A stretch of 64,000 bases of DNA, from positions 2,025,501 to 2,089,500 of the forward strand of contig NZ_CP149926.1 of assembly GCF_037949285.1 (NCBI RefSeq), in the 5' to 3' direction. The notes under the pieces are model-generated. The model ran no database searches. It saw only the letters and a list, made by a program, of their open reading frames with translations, and was not told where the DNA came from. This DNA comes from Thioclava sp. GXIMD4216 (GTDB lineage: Bacteria > Pseudomonadota > Alphaproteobacteria > Rhodobacterales > Rhodobacteraceae). This document shows, one piece after another, positions 1 through 7,592 of the stretch; within the stretch, counting starts at the first letter, position 1; the number at the start of each line of letters is the position of its first letter. A program made the translations under genes and the position numbers.

Positions 1-1
1 G

Positions 2-52
2 GGCATGGATATGATGTCGGACGAGGCGCGCCTCGAACTGGGCTTCATGTAA
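2..52 (+). CDS. 3' end of an unidentified gene (partial)
   Basis: The first 51 bases read as an open frame ending in TAA and encode a 16-residue tail finishing in ELGFM. Too little remains to recognise a family. The main support is position: the frame stops just before the palindromic control region of the next gene. It could be a chance frame, so confidence is low. Confidence 0.35.
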   Translation, partial: GMDMMSDEARLELGFM

Positions 53-60
53 CCCGATAC

Positions 61-108
61 GCAAGCAAAATCACTTGCACAAAGCCAAAAGCAAGCGATA
101 ATGCTTGC
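61..108 (+). promoter_or_regulatory. Two tandem 18-bp palindromes, probable operator of the SatD-like gene
   Basis: Two 18-bp dyads lie 30 bp centre to centre: GCAAGCAAAATCACTTGC at 61-78 and GCAAGCGATAATGCTTGC at 91-108. The second has perfect 6-bp arms around a 6-bp spacer and ends three bases before the ATG at 111, where a ribosome binding site would sit. Thirty base pairs is about three helical turns. This fits two dimers binding one DNA face, most simply autoregulation by the HTH-containing product of the next gene. The binding protein is inferred. Confidence 0.6.
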
Positions 109-110
109 AG

Positions 111-701
111 ATGGATTATGCGGTTCTCACAGGTGATATTGTCGGCTCTTCCGACCTGCCCCCCGCCTTGATCGAGACGGGGCTTGCTGCTTTGGAATGC
201 GTGGCCGAGGCGGTTCCCGAAGCGGTCTGGATCAGCCGTCACCGAGGGGATGGCTGGCAGATGGCCTGTGAGGCCGCGCTTCTGGACCTGCGCTTGGCGC
301 TTTTGGTCCGCGCCAGCCTGCGCGCGGTGAACCCGATGCTGGACACCCGTATCGCGATGGCGCGGGGCGCGGGCGTGATCCCCGAAAATGGCGATCTGAA
401 TGCCGCACAGGGGGCGGGTTTTGTGGCCTCGGGGCGGTTGCTGGACGCGATAACGGGGGCCGAACTCCACCATGCTGCGGGGGGCGCATGGTCGGCTGCG
501 GTGCGGCTGGCCGATGCGCTCAGCAAGAGCTGGACGCAGAAACAGGCCGAGACCCTGCGCGAGATGCTGGCCCTGCCCGCGCCCTCGCAACAGGCCACGG
601 CGGAGGCCTTGGGCAAATCCCGTCAGGCGGTGGCGCAAGCCCTGCAAGGCGCGGGGTTCGGCCCGATATCCGAGGCCTTGGCCCAATGGGAGGCCGCATG
701 A
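111..701 (+). CDS. SatD-like protein with C-terminal helix-turn-helix
   Basis: A 196-aa protein. The N-terminus (TGDIVGSS, residues 7-14) and RGDGW (45-49) match the SatD-type pattern and recall the two metal-binding aspartates of class III nucleotidyl cyclases (D9 and D47 here). Residues about 155-185 (TAEALGKSRQAVAQAL) look like a helix-turn-helix. I chose ATG 111 over the TTG at 105 because the TTG lies inside a palindrome. The stop overlaps the next start by ATGA, so the gene is translationally coupled to a DUF3307 membrane gene, an association I recall for SatD proteins. Probable role: ligand-responsive autoregulator. Cyclase activity is not shown, and the biological process is unknown. 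Confidence 0.65.
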   Translation: MDYAVLTGDIVGSSDLPPALIETGLAALECVAEAVPEAVWISRHRGDGWQMACEAALLDLRLALLVRASLRAVNPMLDTRIAMARGAGVIPENGDLNAAQGAGFVASGRLLDAITGAELHHAAGGAWSAAVRLADALSKSWTQKQAETLREMLALPAPSQQATAEALGKSRQAVAQALQGAGFGPISEALAQWEAA

Positions 702-1484
702 TCGCCGCCAGTCTCGCAGCACTTCTCCTTGCCCATCTGCTGGGGGATTTCGTCTTTCAAAGCGCAAAGATGGCCGAAAAGAAAGCGTCTGGCCCGCTGG
801 CCCGCCGCCTGCCCGCATTGGCGCGCCACATGGGCGGTTCATGCGCTTTTGCTCGCCCTGCTCTTGCCCGCGCCTGACGCGCAGGGCGCGCTGGCCTTCG
901 TCGCCATCTTGGCCAGCCATTTTCTGATCGACGCCCTCAAGCCCAGGCTGCGCGGCACGGCACTGCGGGTCTTCTTGGCCGATCAGGCCGCGCATTGGCT
1001 GGTGATCTGCGCCTTGGCACTAACCCTGCCCGATCTTTGGGCACACACGCTTTGGATGAAAACCCAAAGCGGTTTGGCACCCTATTTGCCGACGGTTTTC
1101 GCGCTTGTGGCGGGGGCGGTGCTGACCGTGCGCATGGGCGGCTTCGTGATTGGCGCGCTGATTCAGCCGCTCGCCGAACGTGCACCCCAAGGGGGGCTGC
1201 CGAAAGGCGGTCAACTGATCGGCCTTCTGGAACGCGCTCTGATTTTCGTGCTGATATTGACCGGCCAGCCACAGGGGATCGGCTTTCTGATCGCCGCCAA
1301 ATCCATATTGCGCTTCGAGGCCAAGGGCGGGCCGGACCATAATGCTGCCAATGAATATGTGATCATCGGCACGCTGGCCTCGTTCGGCTGGGCGATTGCC
1401 TGTGCATATCTGACGCTGGGCCTGTTGGCGCATCTGCCCCCTATCGGCATTCCGGCCCTTGGAATCCCGCAGCATAGCCCTTAA
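698..1484 (+). pseudogene. DUF3307 membrane protein interrupted by a +1 frameshift
   Basis: The frame starting at ATG 698 encodes LLLAHLLGDFVFQSAKMAEK, the usual DUF3307 opening, but stops at 877. The rest of the family signature (AVHALLLALLLP, then SHFLIDALKPRLRG and further hydrophobic segments) continues in another frame to 1484. Removing one G from the GGG at 832-834 restores H-M-A-V-H-A-L-L and gives a 261-aa product, close to normal family length. Several membrane segments are visible. The break is either a recent inactivating mutation or a sequencing error; no slippery sequence suggests programmed frameshifting. It overlaps the SatD-like gene by ATGA. Function of DUF3307 is unknown. 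Confidence 0.75.
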
Positions 1485-1511
1485 ATTACAGCTTCATCGA
1501 AGGAGCATCCC

Positions 1512-1916
1512 ATGTTTGGTATTCCCGGGCAGCCCGCTGTCACTATGACCCCCGCCGCCGTCAAGCACATCGCCAAGCTCATGAGCCGCGAGAATGCCGC
1601 CGGTTTCCGCATCGGCGTGAAGAAAGGCGGCTGTGCAGGCATGGAATATACGATGGAAATCGCACAGGAAGCGGGACCGATGGATATGGTCATCGAGGAA
1701 GGTGCGGCCCGTGTGCTGATCGCGCCCACCGCACAGATGTTCATGATCGGCACCGAAATCGATTACGAAGCGGGCCTTCTCGAATCGGGGTTCAAATTCC
1801 GCAATCCGAATGTGGCGGAAAGCTGCGGCTGCGGAGAATCCATCAAATTCAAGGACATTGGCGAACTTAGCGCCGAGACACAGCCCGAGGATGGCGTGCC
1901 GCGCCTGAAAGGCTGA
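1512..1916 (+). CDS. sufA: HesB/IscA-family Fe-S cluster assembly protein (SufA-like)
   Basis: A 134-aa A-type carrier that probably receives Fe-S clusters from a scaffold and passes them to apoproteins in the cytoplasm. The three conserved cysteines are present: one in KKGGCAGMEY and two in ESCGCGES near residues 110-112. The length fits the family with a short C-terminal tail. An AAGGAG-like Shine-Dalgarno lies just before ATG 1512. The gene stands alone here, not next to sufBCDS, so SufA versus IscA or ErpA cannot be decided from the sequence. It is followed by the tpiA control region. Confidence 0.85.
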   Translation: MFGIPGQPAVTMTPAAVKHIAKLMSRENAAGFRIGVKKGGCAGMEYTMEIAQEAGPMDMVIEEGAARVLIAPTAQMFMIGTEIDYEAGLLESGFKFRNPNVAESCGCGESIKFKDIGELSAETQPEDGVPRLKG

Positions 1917-1919
1917 CGC

Positions 1920-1933
1920 TTCTAGCGCTAACC
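1920..1933 (+). promoter_or_regulatory. LacI-type dyad upstream of tpiA
   Basis: TTCTAGCGCTAACC contains the perfect 8-bp palindrome TAGCGCTA. It agrees at 11 of 14 positions with TGTTAGCGCTAACA, the symmetrical pattern suggested by the sites upstream of gap1, gap2 and tkt. It lies about 85 bp before the tpiA start. A central CG is typical of LacI-family operators. The regulator is inferred. Confidence 0.45.
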
Positions 1934-2017
1934 GCGCCGATCCTGCCGCATGGCCCCTTTCCCCTGCCCGCGCCCTGACCTAGTCTGGGCGCGACTTGCG
2001 TTATCGAGGAGGACAGC

Positions 2018-2770
2018 ATGCGGAAACTAGCCGCCGGAAACTGGAAGATGAACGGGCTGAAGGCCGATCTGGCCGAGATTGCCGCGCTGGTGGAGGCGCA
2101 TTCGGGCGCGGACTGCGATGTGCTGATCTGCCCGCCTGCGACGCTTCTGGCGCCGATGGCCGAGGCGGCTGCGGGCCGGATCGCGATGGGCGGTCAGGAT
2201 TGCCATGCGAAGACCTCGGGGGCGCATACGGGCGATATCTCGGCACAGATGCTGAAAGACGCCGGCGCCTCGGCCGTTATTCTGGGCCATTCCGAGCGCC
2301 GCGCCGATCATGGTGAAAGCGATGCGGATGTGGCGGCGAAATCTCTGGCGGCCTATGCGGCGGGTCTGACGGCGGTGATCTGCGTGGGCGAGACCGAGGC
2401 CGAGCGCGATGCGGGTAGCACGCTGGAGGTGATTGGCTCGCAGCTTGCGGGATCGGTCCCCGAGGGCGCGACGGCTTTGAACACGGTCATCGCCTATGAG
2501 CCTGTCTGGGCCATTGGCACCGGTCGCACGCCGACGCTGGAGCAGATTGCCGAGGTGCATGATTTCATCCGCGAGACGCTGGGCAAAGCCTTTGGCGAAG
2601 AGGCCAAGGGCATGCGCTTGCTTTATGGCGGCTCGGTGAAGCCGTCGAATGCCGAGGAGATTTTTGCGGTGTCCAATGTGGATGGGGCGCTGGTTGGCGG
2701 CGCGAGCCTGAAGGCCCGTGACTTCGGCGCGATCATTGCGGCTTTGGAGACGGCGGGCATTGAGGCCTGA
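2018..2770 (+). CDS. tpiA: Triosephosphate isomerase
   Basis: A 250-aa enzyme interconverting dihydroxyacetone phosphate and glyceraldehyde 3-phosphate in glycolysis, gluconeogenesis and the Calvin cycle. The TIM signature is complete: AGNWKMNG with the substrate-binding Asn and Lys, the catalytic His loop ILGHSERR, the catalytic Glu in [11 protein letters not shown], and the phosphate-binding YGGSVKP. The start follows GAGGA at good spacing. Upstream is a LacI-type dyad shared with other carbon genes in this window. Downstream are a small intergenic repeat and a terminator shared with the converging dctM. Confidence 0.97.
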   Translation: MRKLAAGNWKMNGLKADLAEIAALVEAHSGADCDVLICPPATLLAPMAEAAAGRIAMGGQDCHAKTSGAHTGDISAQMLKDAGASAVILGHSERRADHGESDADVAAKSLAAYAAGLTAVICVGETEAERDAGSTLEVIGSQLAGSVPEGATALNTVIAYEPVWAIGTGRTPTLEQIAEVHDFIRETLGKAFGEEAKGMRLLYGGSVKPSNAEEIFAVSNVDGALVGGASLKARDFGAIIAALETAGIEA

Positions 2771-2786
2771 TCGGGGGCGCTGAAAA

Positions 2787-2834
2787 TGGGGGCTCTGCCC
2801 CCTTGGCCTGCGGCCAATTCCCCCGGGATATTTT
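2787..2834 (+). repeat. Small intergenic repeat, copy 1
   Basis: A GC-rich element running GGGGGCTCTGCCCCC, then TTGGCCTGCGGCCAA, then CCCCGGGATATTTT. It is two short hairpins followed by a CCCGGGATATTT end. A related copy lies at 36614-36675 in reverse orientation. The pattern resembles short interspersed intergenic repeats I recall from Rhodobacterales genomes. Confidence 0.6.
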
Positions 2835-2860
2835 CAGCAGCTGGAAAGCGAAAATGTGAG

Positions 2861-2886
2861 AGCCGCCCCGAGGGGCGGCTTTCTTC
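2861..2886. terminator. Bidirectional terminator between tpiA and dctM
   Basis: AGCCGCCCC and GGGGCGGCT form a perfect 9-bp stem (2861-2869 and 2872-2880) followed by a T-rich stretch on the plus strand. It lies between converging genes. Confidence 0.75.
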
Positions 2887-2900
2887 GTTGGGTGGAGGCT

Positions 2901-4292
2901 CTATTTGATGACCGTTTCAGGCCCCATGAAGGTGGTGGGCAGATAGGTCGAGAGCCACGGGATATAGGTGATCATGATCAGGAAGATGAAGAGCACGCCA
3001 AGGAATGGCAGGGCCGCCTTCACCACCCGCATCATCGACATGCCCGCCACGCCCGAAGTGACGAAGAGGTTGAGGCCGACCGGCGGGGTGATCATGCCGA
3101 TTTCCATATTTACCACCATGATGATGCCCAGATGGATCGGGTCGACGCCCAGTTCCATTGCGATCGGGAAGACCAGCGGTGCGACAATCACGATGAGCCC
3201 CGAGGGTTCCATGAACTGGCCACCGATCAGCAGGATCAGGTTGACGATCACGAGGAACATGATCTTGCCGAAGCCTGCCGAGAGCATCGCATTGGCGATT
3301 TTCTGCGGGATCTGCTCATCGGTGAGGACGTGTTTGAGGATCAGCGCATTGGCGATGATGAACATCAGCGTGATGGTCAGCTTGCCTGCCTCGAAGAGAG
3401 TTTTGCGGGTGTCCTTGTGCCACAGAGCCGTGACCAGCGCATAGGGGCGGTGCAGGAGGTCGGCTTTCTTGGTCTCGCCGTCATTGAGCGGGCCCATGTC
3501 CTTATAGATGAAGTTCGCGACGATCCATGCGTAGATAGAGGCGACGGCTGCGGCCTCGGTCGGCGTGAAGATCGCGCCGGTCACGCCGGGGATACCGTAG
3601 ATACCGACCATGATGATGACGATCAGCATCAGGCCCCAGAAGGCGTCTTTAAAGGCCGAGCCGATCTCGCCCCAGCCGGCGAATTCGCCTTTGGGCATTT
3701 TGCGGATACGGGCGAAGATATAGATCGCGACCATCAGCATCAGGCCCGCGAGGATACCGGGGATGACGCCTGCAAGGAACATGCGCCCGACCGAGACTTC
3801 GACGGTGGAGGCATAGACCACCATCACGATCGACGGCGGGATCAGGATGCCCAGCGTGCCCGCGTTACAGATGACACCTGCGGCGAAGTCCTTGGTATAG
3901 CCCATCTGGTGCATCGCCGCGATCACGATCGAGCCGATGGCCACAACGGTTGCGGGCGACGAGCCCGACAGGGCCGCGAAGATCATGCAGGCAAAGACCC
4001 CCGCGATTGCCAGACCACCGTGGAAGTGGCCCACACAGGCGATGGCAAAGCGCACGATCCGTTTGGCAACGCCGCCGGTGGACATGAAGCTGGAGGCGAG
4101 GATGAAGAAGGGGATTGCCAGCAGCGTGTAGTGACCGGCCATCGCCTGATAGAGCGATTGTGCGACCGAGGCCAGCGAAGTTTCCGAAAAGGCCAGCAGG
4201 AACAGGATCGAGCTGAGGCCCAGCGAGACCGCAATCGGCACGCCCAGCAAAAGCAGGCCCACGATGACCGCAAAGAGCAGAATGACTTCCAT
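2901..4292 (-). CDS. dctM: TRAP transporter large permease subunit DctM
   Basis: A 463-aa integral membrane protein with about 12 hydrophobic segments, the DctM translocation subunit of a tripartite ATP-independent periplasmic transporter. The family's SGSSPATVVAIGSIVIAAM, GTLGILIPPS and MITPPVGLNLFV stretches are present. It uses an ion gradient to import the substrate delivered by DctP. It lies 5 bp after dctQ, and dctB/dctD sensor genes lie upstream, so C4-dicarboxylates such as succinate or malate are the likely substrates. Substrate assignment rests on context. Confidence 0.95.
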   Translation of the reverse strand: MEVILLFAVIVGLLLLGVPIAVSLGLSSILFLLAFSETSLASVAQSLYQAMAGHYTLLAIPFFILASSFMSTGGVAKRIVRFAIACVGHFHGGLAIAGVFACMIFAALSGSSPATVVAIGSIVIAAMHQMGYTKDFAAGVICNAGTLGILIPPSIVMVVYASTVEVSVGRMFLAGVIPGILAGLMLMVAIYIFARIRKMPKGEFAGWGEIGSAFKDAFWGLMLIVIIMVGIYGIPGVTGAIFTPTEAAAVASIYAWIVANFIYKDMGPLNDGETKKADLLHRPYALVTALWHKDTRKTLFEAGKLTITLMFIIANALILKHVLTDEQIPQKIANAMLSAGFGKIMFLVIVNLILLIGGQFMEPSGLIVIVAPLVFPIAMELGVDPIHLGIIMVVNMEIGMITPPVGLNLFVTSGVAGMSMMRVVKAALPFLGVLFIFLIMITYIPWLSTYLPTTFMGPETVIK

Positions 4293-4297
4293 TGGGG

Positions 4298-4993
4298 TTA
4301 CTCCTTACCGGCAGCGGTGGCGTTCATCTGTGCCACGCGGTCGACGTCGTCTTCGGCTTCATGGCTGACGATCAGGCTGTCTTGGGTGCCTTTGATCACG
4401 CGGATCAGGGCTTGAAGGATGCGCAGGGTGATCAGCGCCACACCGAAGGGAAGGATGAAATAGGGGATGACGCGGGGCAGCTTGTCATAGGCTTCGCCCT
4501 GATTGATCAGCGGCTCGAGCCAGCGGAAAATCTCCAGCATCGGCACTTGATCGGTTTCATACCACGCGCGGTCACGGGTTTTCTCGAAGCCGGTGGGGAA
4601 CCAATGGCCCGAGGTCTGGTCAAGGCCCGCATAGGGAGCCCAGTAATCCCACGCGCCTTTCAGCAGGAAAATCGCGTAAAGCAGGCAGCACAGCGCCGAG
4701 ACCACCGCCAGCAGGCGTTTGCCGCGCGCAGGCAGCATATTGGTGATCACATCCACCCCCAGATGCGCGGTTTTCTTGAAGGCATAGGACACCCCCAGAA
4801 TAACCAGCCATGCAAAGAGGATCAGCACCACTTCAAGCCCCCAGATCAACGAGGCGTTGAAGACATAGCGCAGCACGACATTGACGAAAGTGATCAAGGT
4901 CATCGCGCCCAGAATAAAGGCGATCGCGTTTTCTTCCAGCGCGTCGATAAAGGCGCCAAACGGGCCTTTTGGCGTGGTGTCATGGGAAGACAT
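4298..4993 (-). CDS. dctQ: TRAP transporter small permease subunit DctQ
   Basis: A 231-aa protein starting MSSHDTTPKG, with four predicted membrane segments and the DctQ features LRYVFNASLIWGLEVVLI and WLVILGVSYAFKKTAHLGVD. I chose ATG 4993 because a GGGGGCAGGG ribosome site precedes it; the longer frame to 5170 runs through the dctP-dctQ intercistronic hairpin. A loop of about 50 residues between the third and fourth segments makes it slightly long for DctQ. It partners DctM, encoded 5 bp downstream. Confidence 0.93.
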   Translation of the reverse strand: MSSHDTTPKGPFGAFIDALEENAIAFILGAMTLITFVNVVLRYVFNASLIWGLEVVLILFAWLVILGVSYAFKKTAHLGVDVITNMLPARGKRLLAVVSALCCLLYAIFLLKGAWDYWAPYAGLDQTSGHWFPTGFEKTRDRAWYETDQVPMLEIFRWLEPLINQGEAYDKLPRVIPYFILPFGVALITLRILQALIRVIKGTQDSLIVSHEAEDDVDRVAQMNATAAGKE

Positions 4994-5077
4994 ATCCCTG
5001 CCCCCTGTTGAATTGGTGATGATCGGGTGATCGGGCATGGCCCGAGAAAGGCCCCGCACATGGCGCGCGGAGCCTTC

Positions 5078-5117
5078 GCTGGAACCCGTGAGTGATGGCC
5101 GCTCGGGCCGTTCCAGC
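5078..5117 (-). promoter_or_regulatory. Stem-loop directly after dctP
   Basis: GCTGGAAC (5078-5085) pairs with GTTCCAGC (5110-5117) and can extend inward with CCCG/CGGG. The stem begins immediately after the dctP stop codon and lacks a T-run. It probably stabilises the dctP message or partly terminates, so the binding protein exceeds the membrane subunits. Confidence 0.5.
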
Positions 5118-6131
5118 TTAGTGCTTGGCGTTGATTTCCTGCGCCAGCGCGATGTTATCGGCGCCGACATCGCCCTCGAACTGCGCCCAGACGGGTTTCA
5201 TCGCATCCACCCATGCCTGACGCTGCTCGTCGGTCAGTTCGCGCACCACGGCCCCTGCATCGATGACCGCCTGACGGTTATCGGCATCGACCTGCGCGAT
5301 GGCGGCATTGCGGTCTGCCGAGACTTCGGCCATGATGGTGGCCAGCTGGTCGCGGATATCGCCATCGAGGCTGTCCCACCAGTCGGTCGAGACGACAACC
5401 ATATAGTCAAGCAGACCGTGGTTGGTTTCGGTCGTGCCATCCTGCACTTCGTAGAACTTCTGGCCGTAGATGTTCGACCAGGTGTTTTCCTGCCCGTCCA
5501 CAACGCCGGTCTGCAGCGCGCCATACACTTCCTTGAAGGCCATCGGCTGCGGGCTGGCATCCAGCGCCTTCATCTGTGCCACCAGCACGTCCGAGGGCTG
5601 CACACGGAATTTCAGACCCTTCGCATCGCTCGGCAGCAGAAGCGGCTTGTTGGCCGAGAACTGCTTCAGACCGTTATGCCAGAAGGCCAGTCCCATCAGG
5701 CCGCGGCGTTCCATCGACGCCAGCATATCCTGACCGGCTTGCGATTGCTGGAACTCTTCCACGGCATCCATATTCTTGAACATGAAGGGCAGATCGAAAA
5801 TGCGGAACACCTTGGTGAAGGTCTCGAATTTCGAGAGCGACGGTGCCGCCATCTGCACATCGCCCTGCAGCATCGCCTCTAGCACCTGATCGTCGTTATA
5901 CAGCGTCGAGTTCGGGTAGACCTCGACACAGACCTTCCCGTTCATTTCCGTGTTCACGCGCTCGGCAAAGGCCGCCGCCGCGATCCCCTTGGGGTGTTTG
6001 TCGGCATTGGTCACATGGCTGAACTTGATGACCATCTCGCCGTCATCACAGGCAGCATTAGCCAGACCTGCGGTGGCGATAATGGCAGTCGATGCCAGCG
6101 CGAAGGCCTTGACGGCTTTGGTAACTTTCAT
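5118..6131 (-). CDS. dctP: TRAP transporter substrate-binding protein DctP
   Basis: A 337-aa periplasmic solute receptor. Residues 1-27 are a signal peptide ending GLANA, followed by CDDGEMVIKFSHV, the usual start of the mature DctP fold. KGLKFRVQPSDV carries the conserved Arg that binds the carboxylate, and VDGQENTWSNIY is the family's second landmark. ATG 6131 is preceded by GGGAGGAG at ideal distance, so the upstream in-frame extension was rejected. It is the first gene of dctPQM and lies downstream of two DctD-type dyads. Dicarboxylate specificity is inferred from dctB/dctD. Confidence 0.95.
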   Translation of the reverse strand: MKVTKAVKAFALASTAIIATAGLANAACDDGEMVIKFSHVTNADKHPKGIAAAAFAERVNTEMNGKVCVEVYPNSTLYNDDQVLEAMLQGDVQMAAPSLSKFETFTKVFRIFDLPFMFKNMDAVEEFQQSQAGQDMLASMERRGLMGLAFWHNGLKQFSANKPLLLPSDAKGLKFRVQPSDVLVAQMKALDASPQPMAFKEVYGALQTGVVDGQENTWSNIYGQKFYEVQDGTTETNHGLLDYMVVVSTDWWDSLDGDIRDQLATIMAEVSADRNAAIAQVDADNRQAVIDAGAVVRELTDEQRQAWVDAMKPVWAQFEGDVGADNIALAQEINAKH

Positions 6132-6292
6132 GGGGGCTCCTCCCAGATCCATATGGCGCGATGTCGCGCCCCTCTCCATGAGACACAGAATGGAGATTGC
6201 CATGCACCCTTCGCAATACAGATATGCATAAAACAATAAATCACATAAATACAGATACTTGCGGCAAATATCCCCAAGCATGCCCATGAAGT

Positions 6293-6342
6293 TGTGCGAC
6301 AAATCGCACAGCCTCGTTTCAGAGTGGTGCGAAATTCCGCAC
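6293..6342 (-). promoter_or_regulatory. Two DctD-type upstream activating dyads
   Basis: TGTGCGACAAATCGCACA (6293-6310) and GTGCGAAATTCCGCAC (6327-6342) are dyads whose centres are 33 bp apart, about three helical turns. They sit between dctD and dctP, 160-210 bp before dctP, as expected for an activator site. They resemble the GTGCG-CGCAC upstream sites of rhizobial dctA. I found no convincing -24/-12 sigma-54 promoter. Confidence 0.6.
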
Positions 6343-6356
6343 ATCCGCGTGATCTG

Positions 6357-7592
6357 TCACAGCCGATAATCCTCGGGCTTTAGGCCGTGGCGCGCGAGCT
6401 TGTCATAGAAGGTCTTGCGCGGCAGTTTCAGGGCCTTGGCCGCATCCGAGGCCCGCCCATTATGGCGCTCCAGCGCATTGACCAGAATGCCGCGCTCCAG
6501 TTGGGCCATCTGCTCGGTCAGGCCCGGCTCGGCCTCGGCCTGCTCGGTGCCGCTCAGCCCCATGGCAAAGCGCATCGCCTCCGACATCAGCGCGCGGGCA
6601 TTGCCCGGCCAATCGCGCGCGGCAAGCCCTTGCAGATAGAGCTGCGGGATATCGGGCATGGCCAGCGACGAATTCTCGCAGGCCAGTCGCACATAATGGC
6701 GAAACAGCACCGGAATATCCTCGGGCCGCTCGGCCAGCGCGGGCACCCGCACCCGCAGCACATCCAGCTTCCAGTAGAGATCGGGGTGGAAACGCCCCGC
6801 ATCGCGTTCGGCCTCGAGGTCGCGATAGGTGCCCGCAATCAGCCGCGTGGCGGGCTGGGTTTCCAGAAGCTGTAGCAATGTGAACTGCACCGGCTGCGGC
6901 AGATCCGCGATCTCGTCGAGATAGAGCGTGCCGCCATCGGCTGTGGCAAAGGCCTGTTCCAGCGTCTCGGGGGCAAGCCCCGCCGCCGAACGTTTCTCGA
7001 AGGGGCGCTGTGCCGCAGCCGAGAGCAGGTGGATCACCTCGGCAGCCTTGGAATTTCCGGCCCCCGGCGCGCCCGTCACCAGCACCTCCGCGCCCGAACG
7101 CGCAGCCAGACGGCAGGCGTCGCGCAGGCGTTCGGCCACCTCGGAATGGCCCACCAGCATCCTTGCGGCCGCATCGCCCTTGCGGGCCTCGCGGTGCAAG
7201 GCGCGGTTTTCCATGACAAAGGCACGGGTTTTCATCGCCTTCTCGACCACCGCCAGCAGGTCGCGCGGCGCACAGGGCTTTTCCAGAAAGTCGAACGCCC
7301 CCCCCGTCATACCGCGCACAGCCGAGGGCACATCGCCCTCGCCCGTCAGCAAGATCACCGGCAATTCGGGGTCGAGCCCGCGCACATATTCCAGCAGGAA
7401 GAACCCGTCGCGCCCCGGCATGCGGATATCGCTGACCACGATCCCCGCGAACTCTGGCGTCAGATGGTCTTTCGCCTCGATAAAACTGCCCGCCGCGACC
7501 GGCTCCAGATCGGCCAGTTCGATGGTCTGAGACAGAGCCTCGCGTACGGCACGGTCATCATCGACCAGAAGCACCTTATTGACCGTTCCCAT
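6357..7592 (-). CDS. dctD: DctD-type response regulator with degenerate AAA+ domain
   Basis: A 411-aa regulator with three parts. The receiver (1-120) has phospho-acceptor D55 and K105. The AAA+ domain (about 145-340) follows. A Fis-type HTH (GRASDAAKALKLPRKTFYDK) closes the protein. The Walker B (GGTLYLDEIADLP) and the RPEDIPVLFRHY segment are intact. Two hallmarks are missing: Walker A reads GAPGAGNSK with Asn180 where Lys is expected, and the GAFTGA loop that contacts sigma-54 is absent. GAFTGA loss is known in Rhodobacter capsulatus NtrC, which works with sigma-70 polymerase. The gene overlaps dctB by 17 bp and precedes dctPQM. Probable role: activation of dicarboxylate uptake. Confidence 0.88.
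   Translation of the reverse strand: MGTVNKVLLVDDDRAVREALSQTIELADLEPVAAGSFIEAKDHLTPEFAGIVVSDIRMPGRDGFFLLEYVRGLDPELPVILLTGEGDVPSAVRGMTGGAFDFLEKPCAPRDLLAVVEKAMKTRAFVMENRALHREARKGDAAARMLVGHSEVAERLRDACRLAARSGAEVLVTGAPGAGNSKAAEVIHLLSAAAQRPFEKRSAAGLAPETLEQAFATADGGTLYLDEIADLPQPVQFTLLQLLETQPATRLIAGTYRDLEAERDAGRFHPDLYWKLDVLRVRVPALAERPEDIPVLFRHYVRLACENSSLAMPDIPQLYLQGLAARDWPGNARALMSEAMRFAMGLSGTEQAEAEPGLTEQMAQLERGILVNALERHNGRASDAAKALKLPRKTFYDKLARHGLKPEDYRL

Noticed and set aside
2856..4415. A 519-codon open frame on the plus strand opposite dctM
   Set aside because: It is rich in Asp, His and Arg from the reverse of hydrophobic codons, has no ribosome site and is fully explained by the dctM shadow in GC-rich DNA.
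6260..6290. A GG-N10-GC spacing that could be a -24/-12 sigma-54 promoter for dctP
   Set aside because: Only the GG and GC match; the rest of both elements is wrong, and DctD lacks the GAFTGA loop.
5118..6344. A longer dctP beginning at 6344
   Set aside because: It would run through the DctD-type dyads and hide the clear signal peptide that begins after the GGGAGGAG site at ATG 6131.
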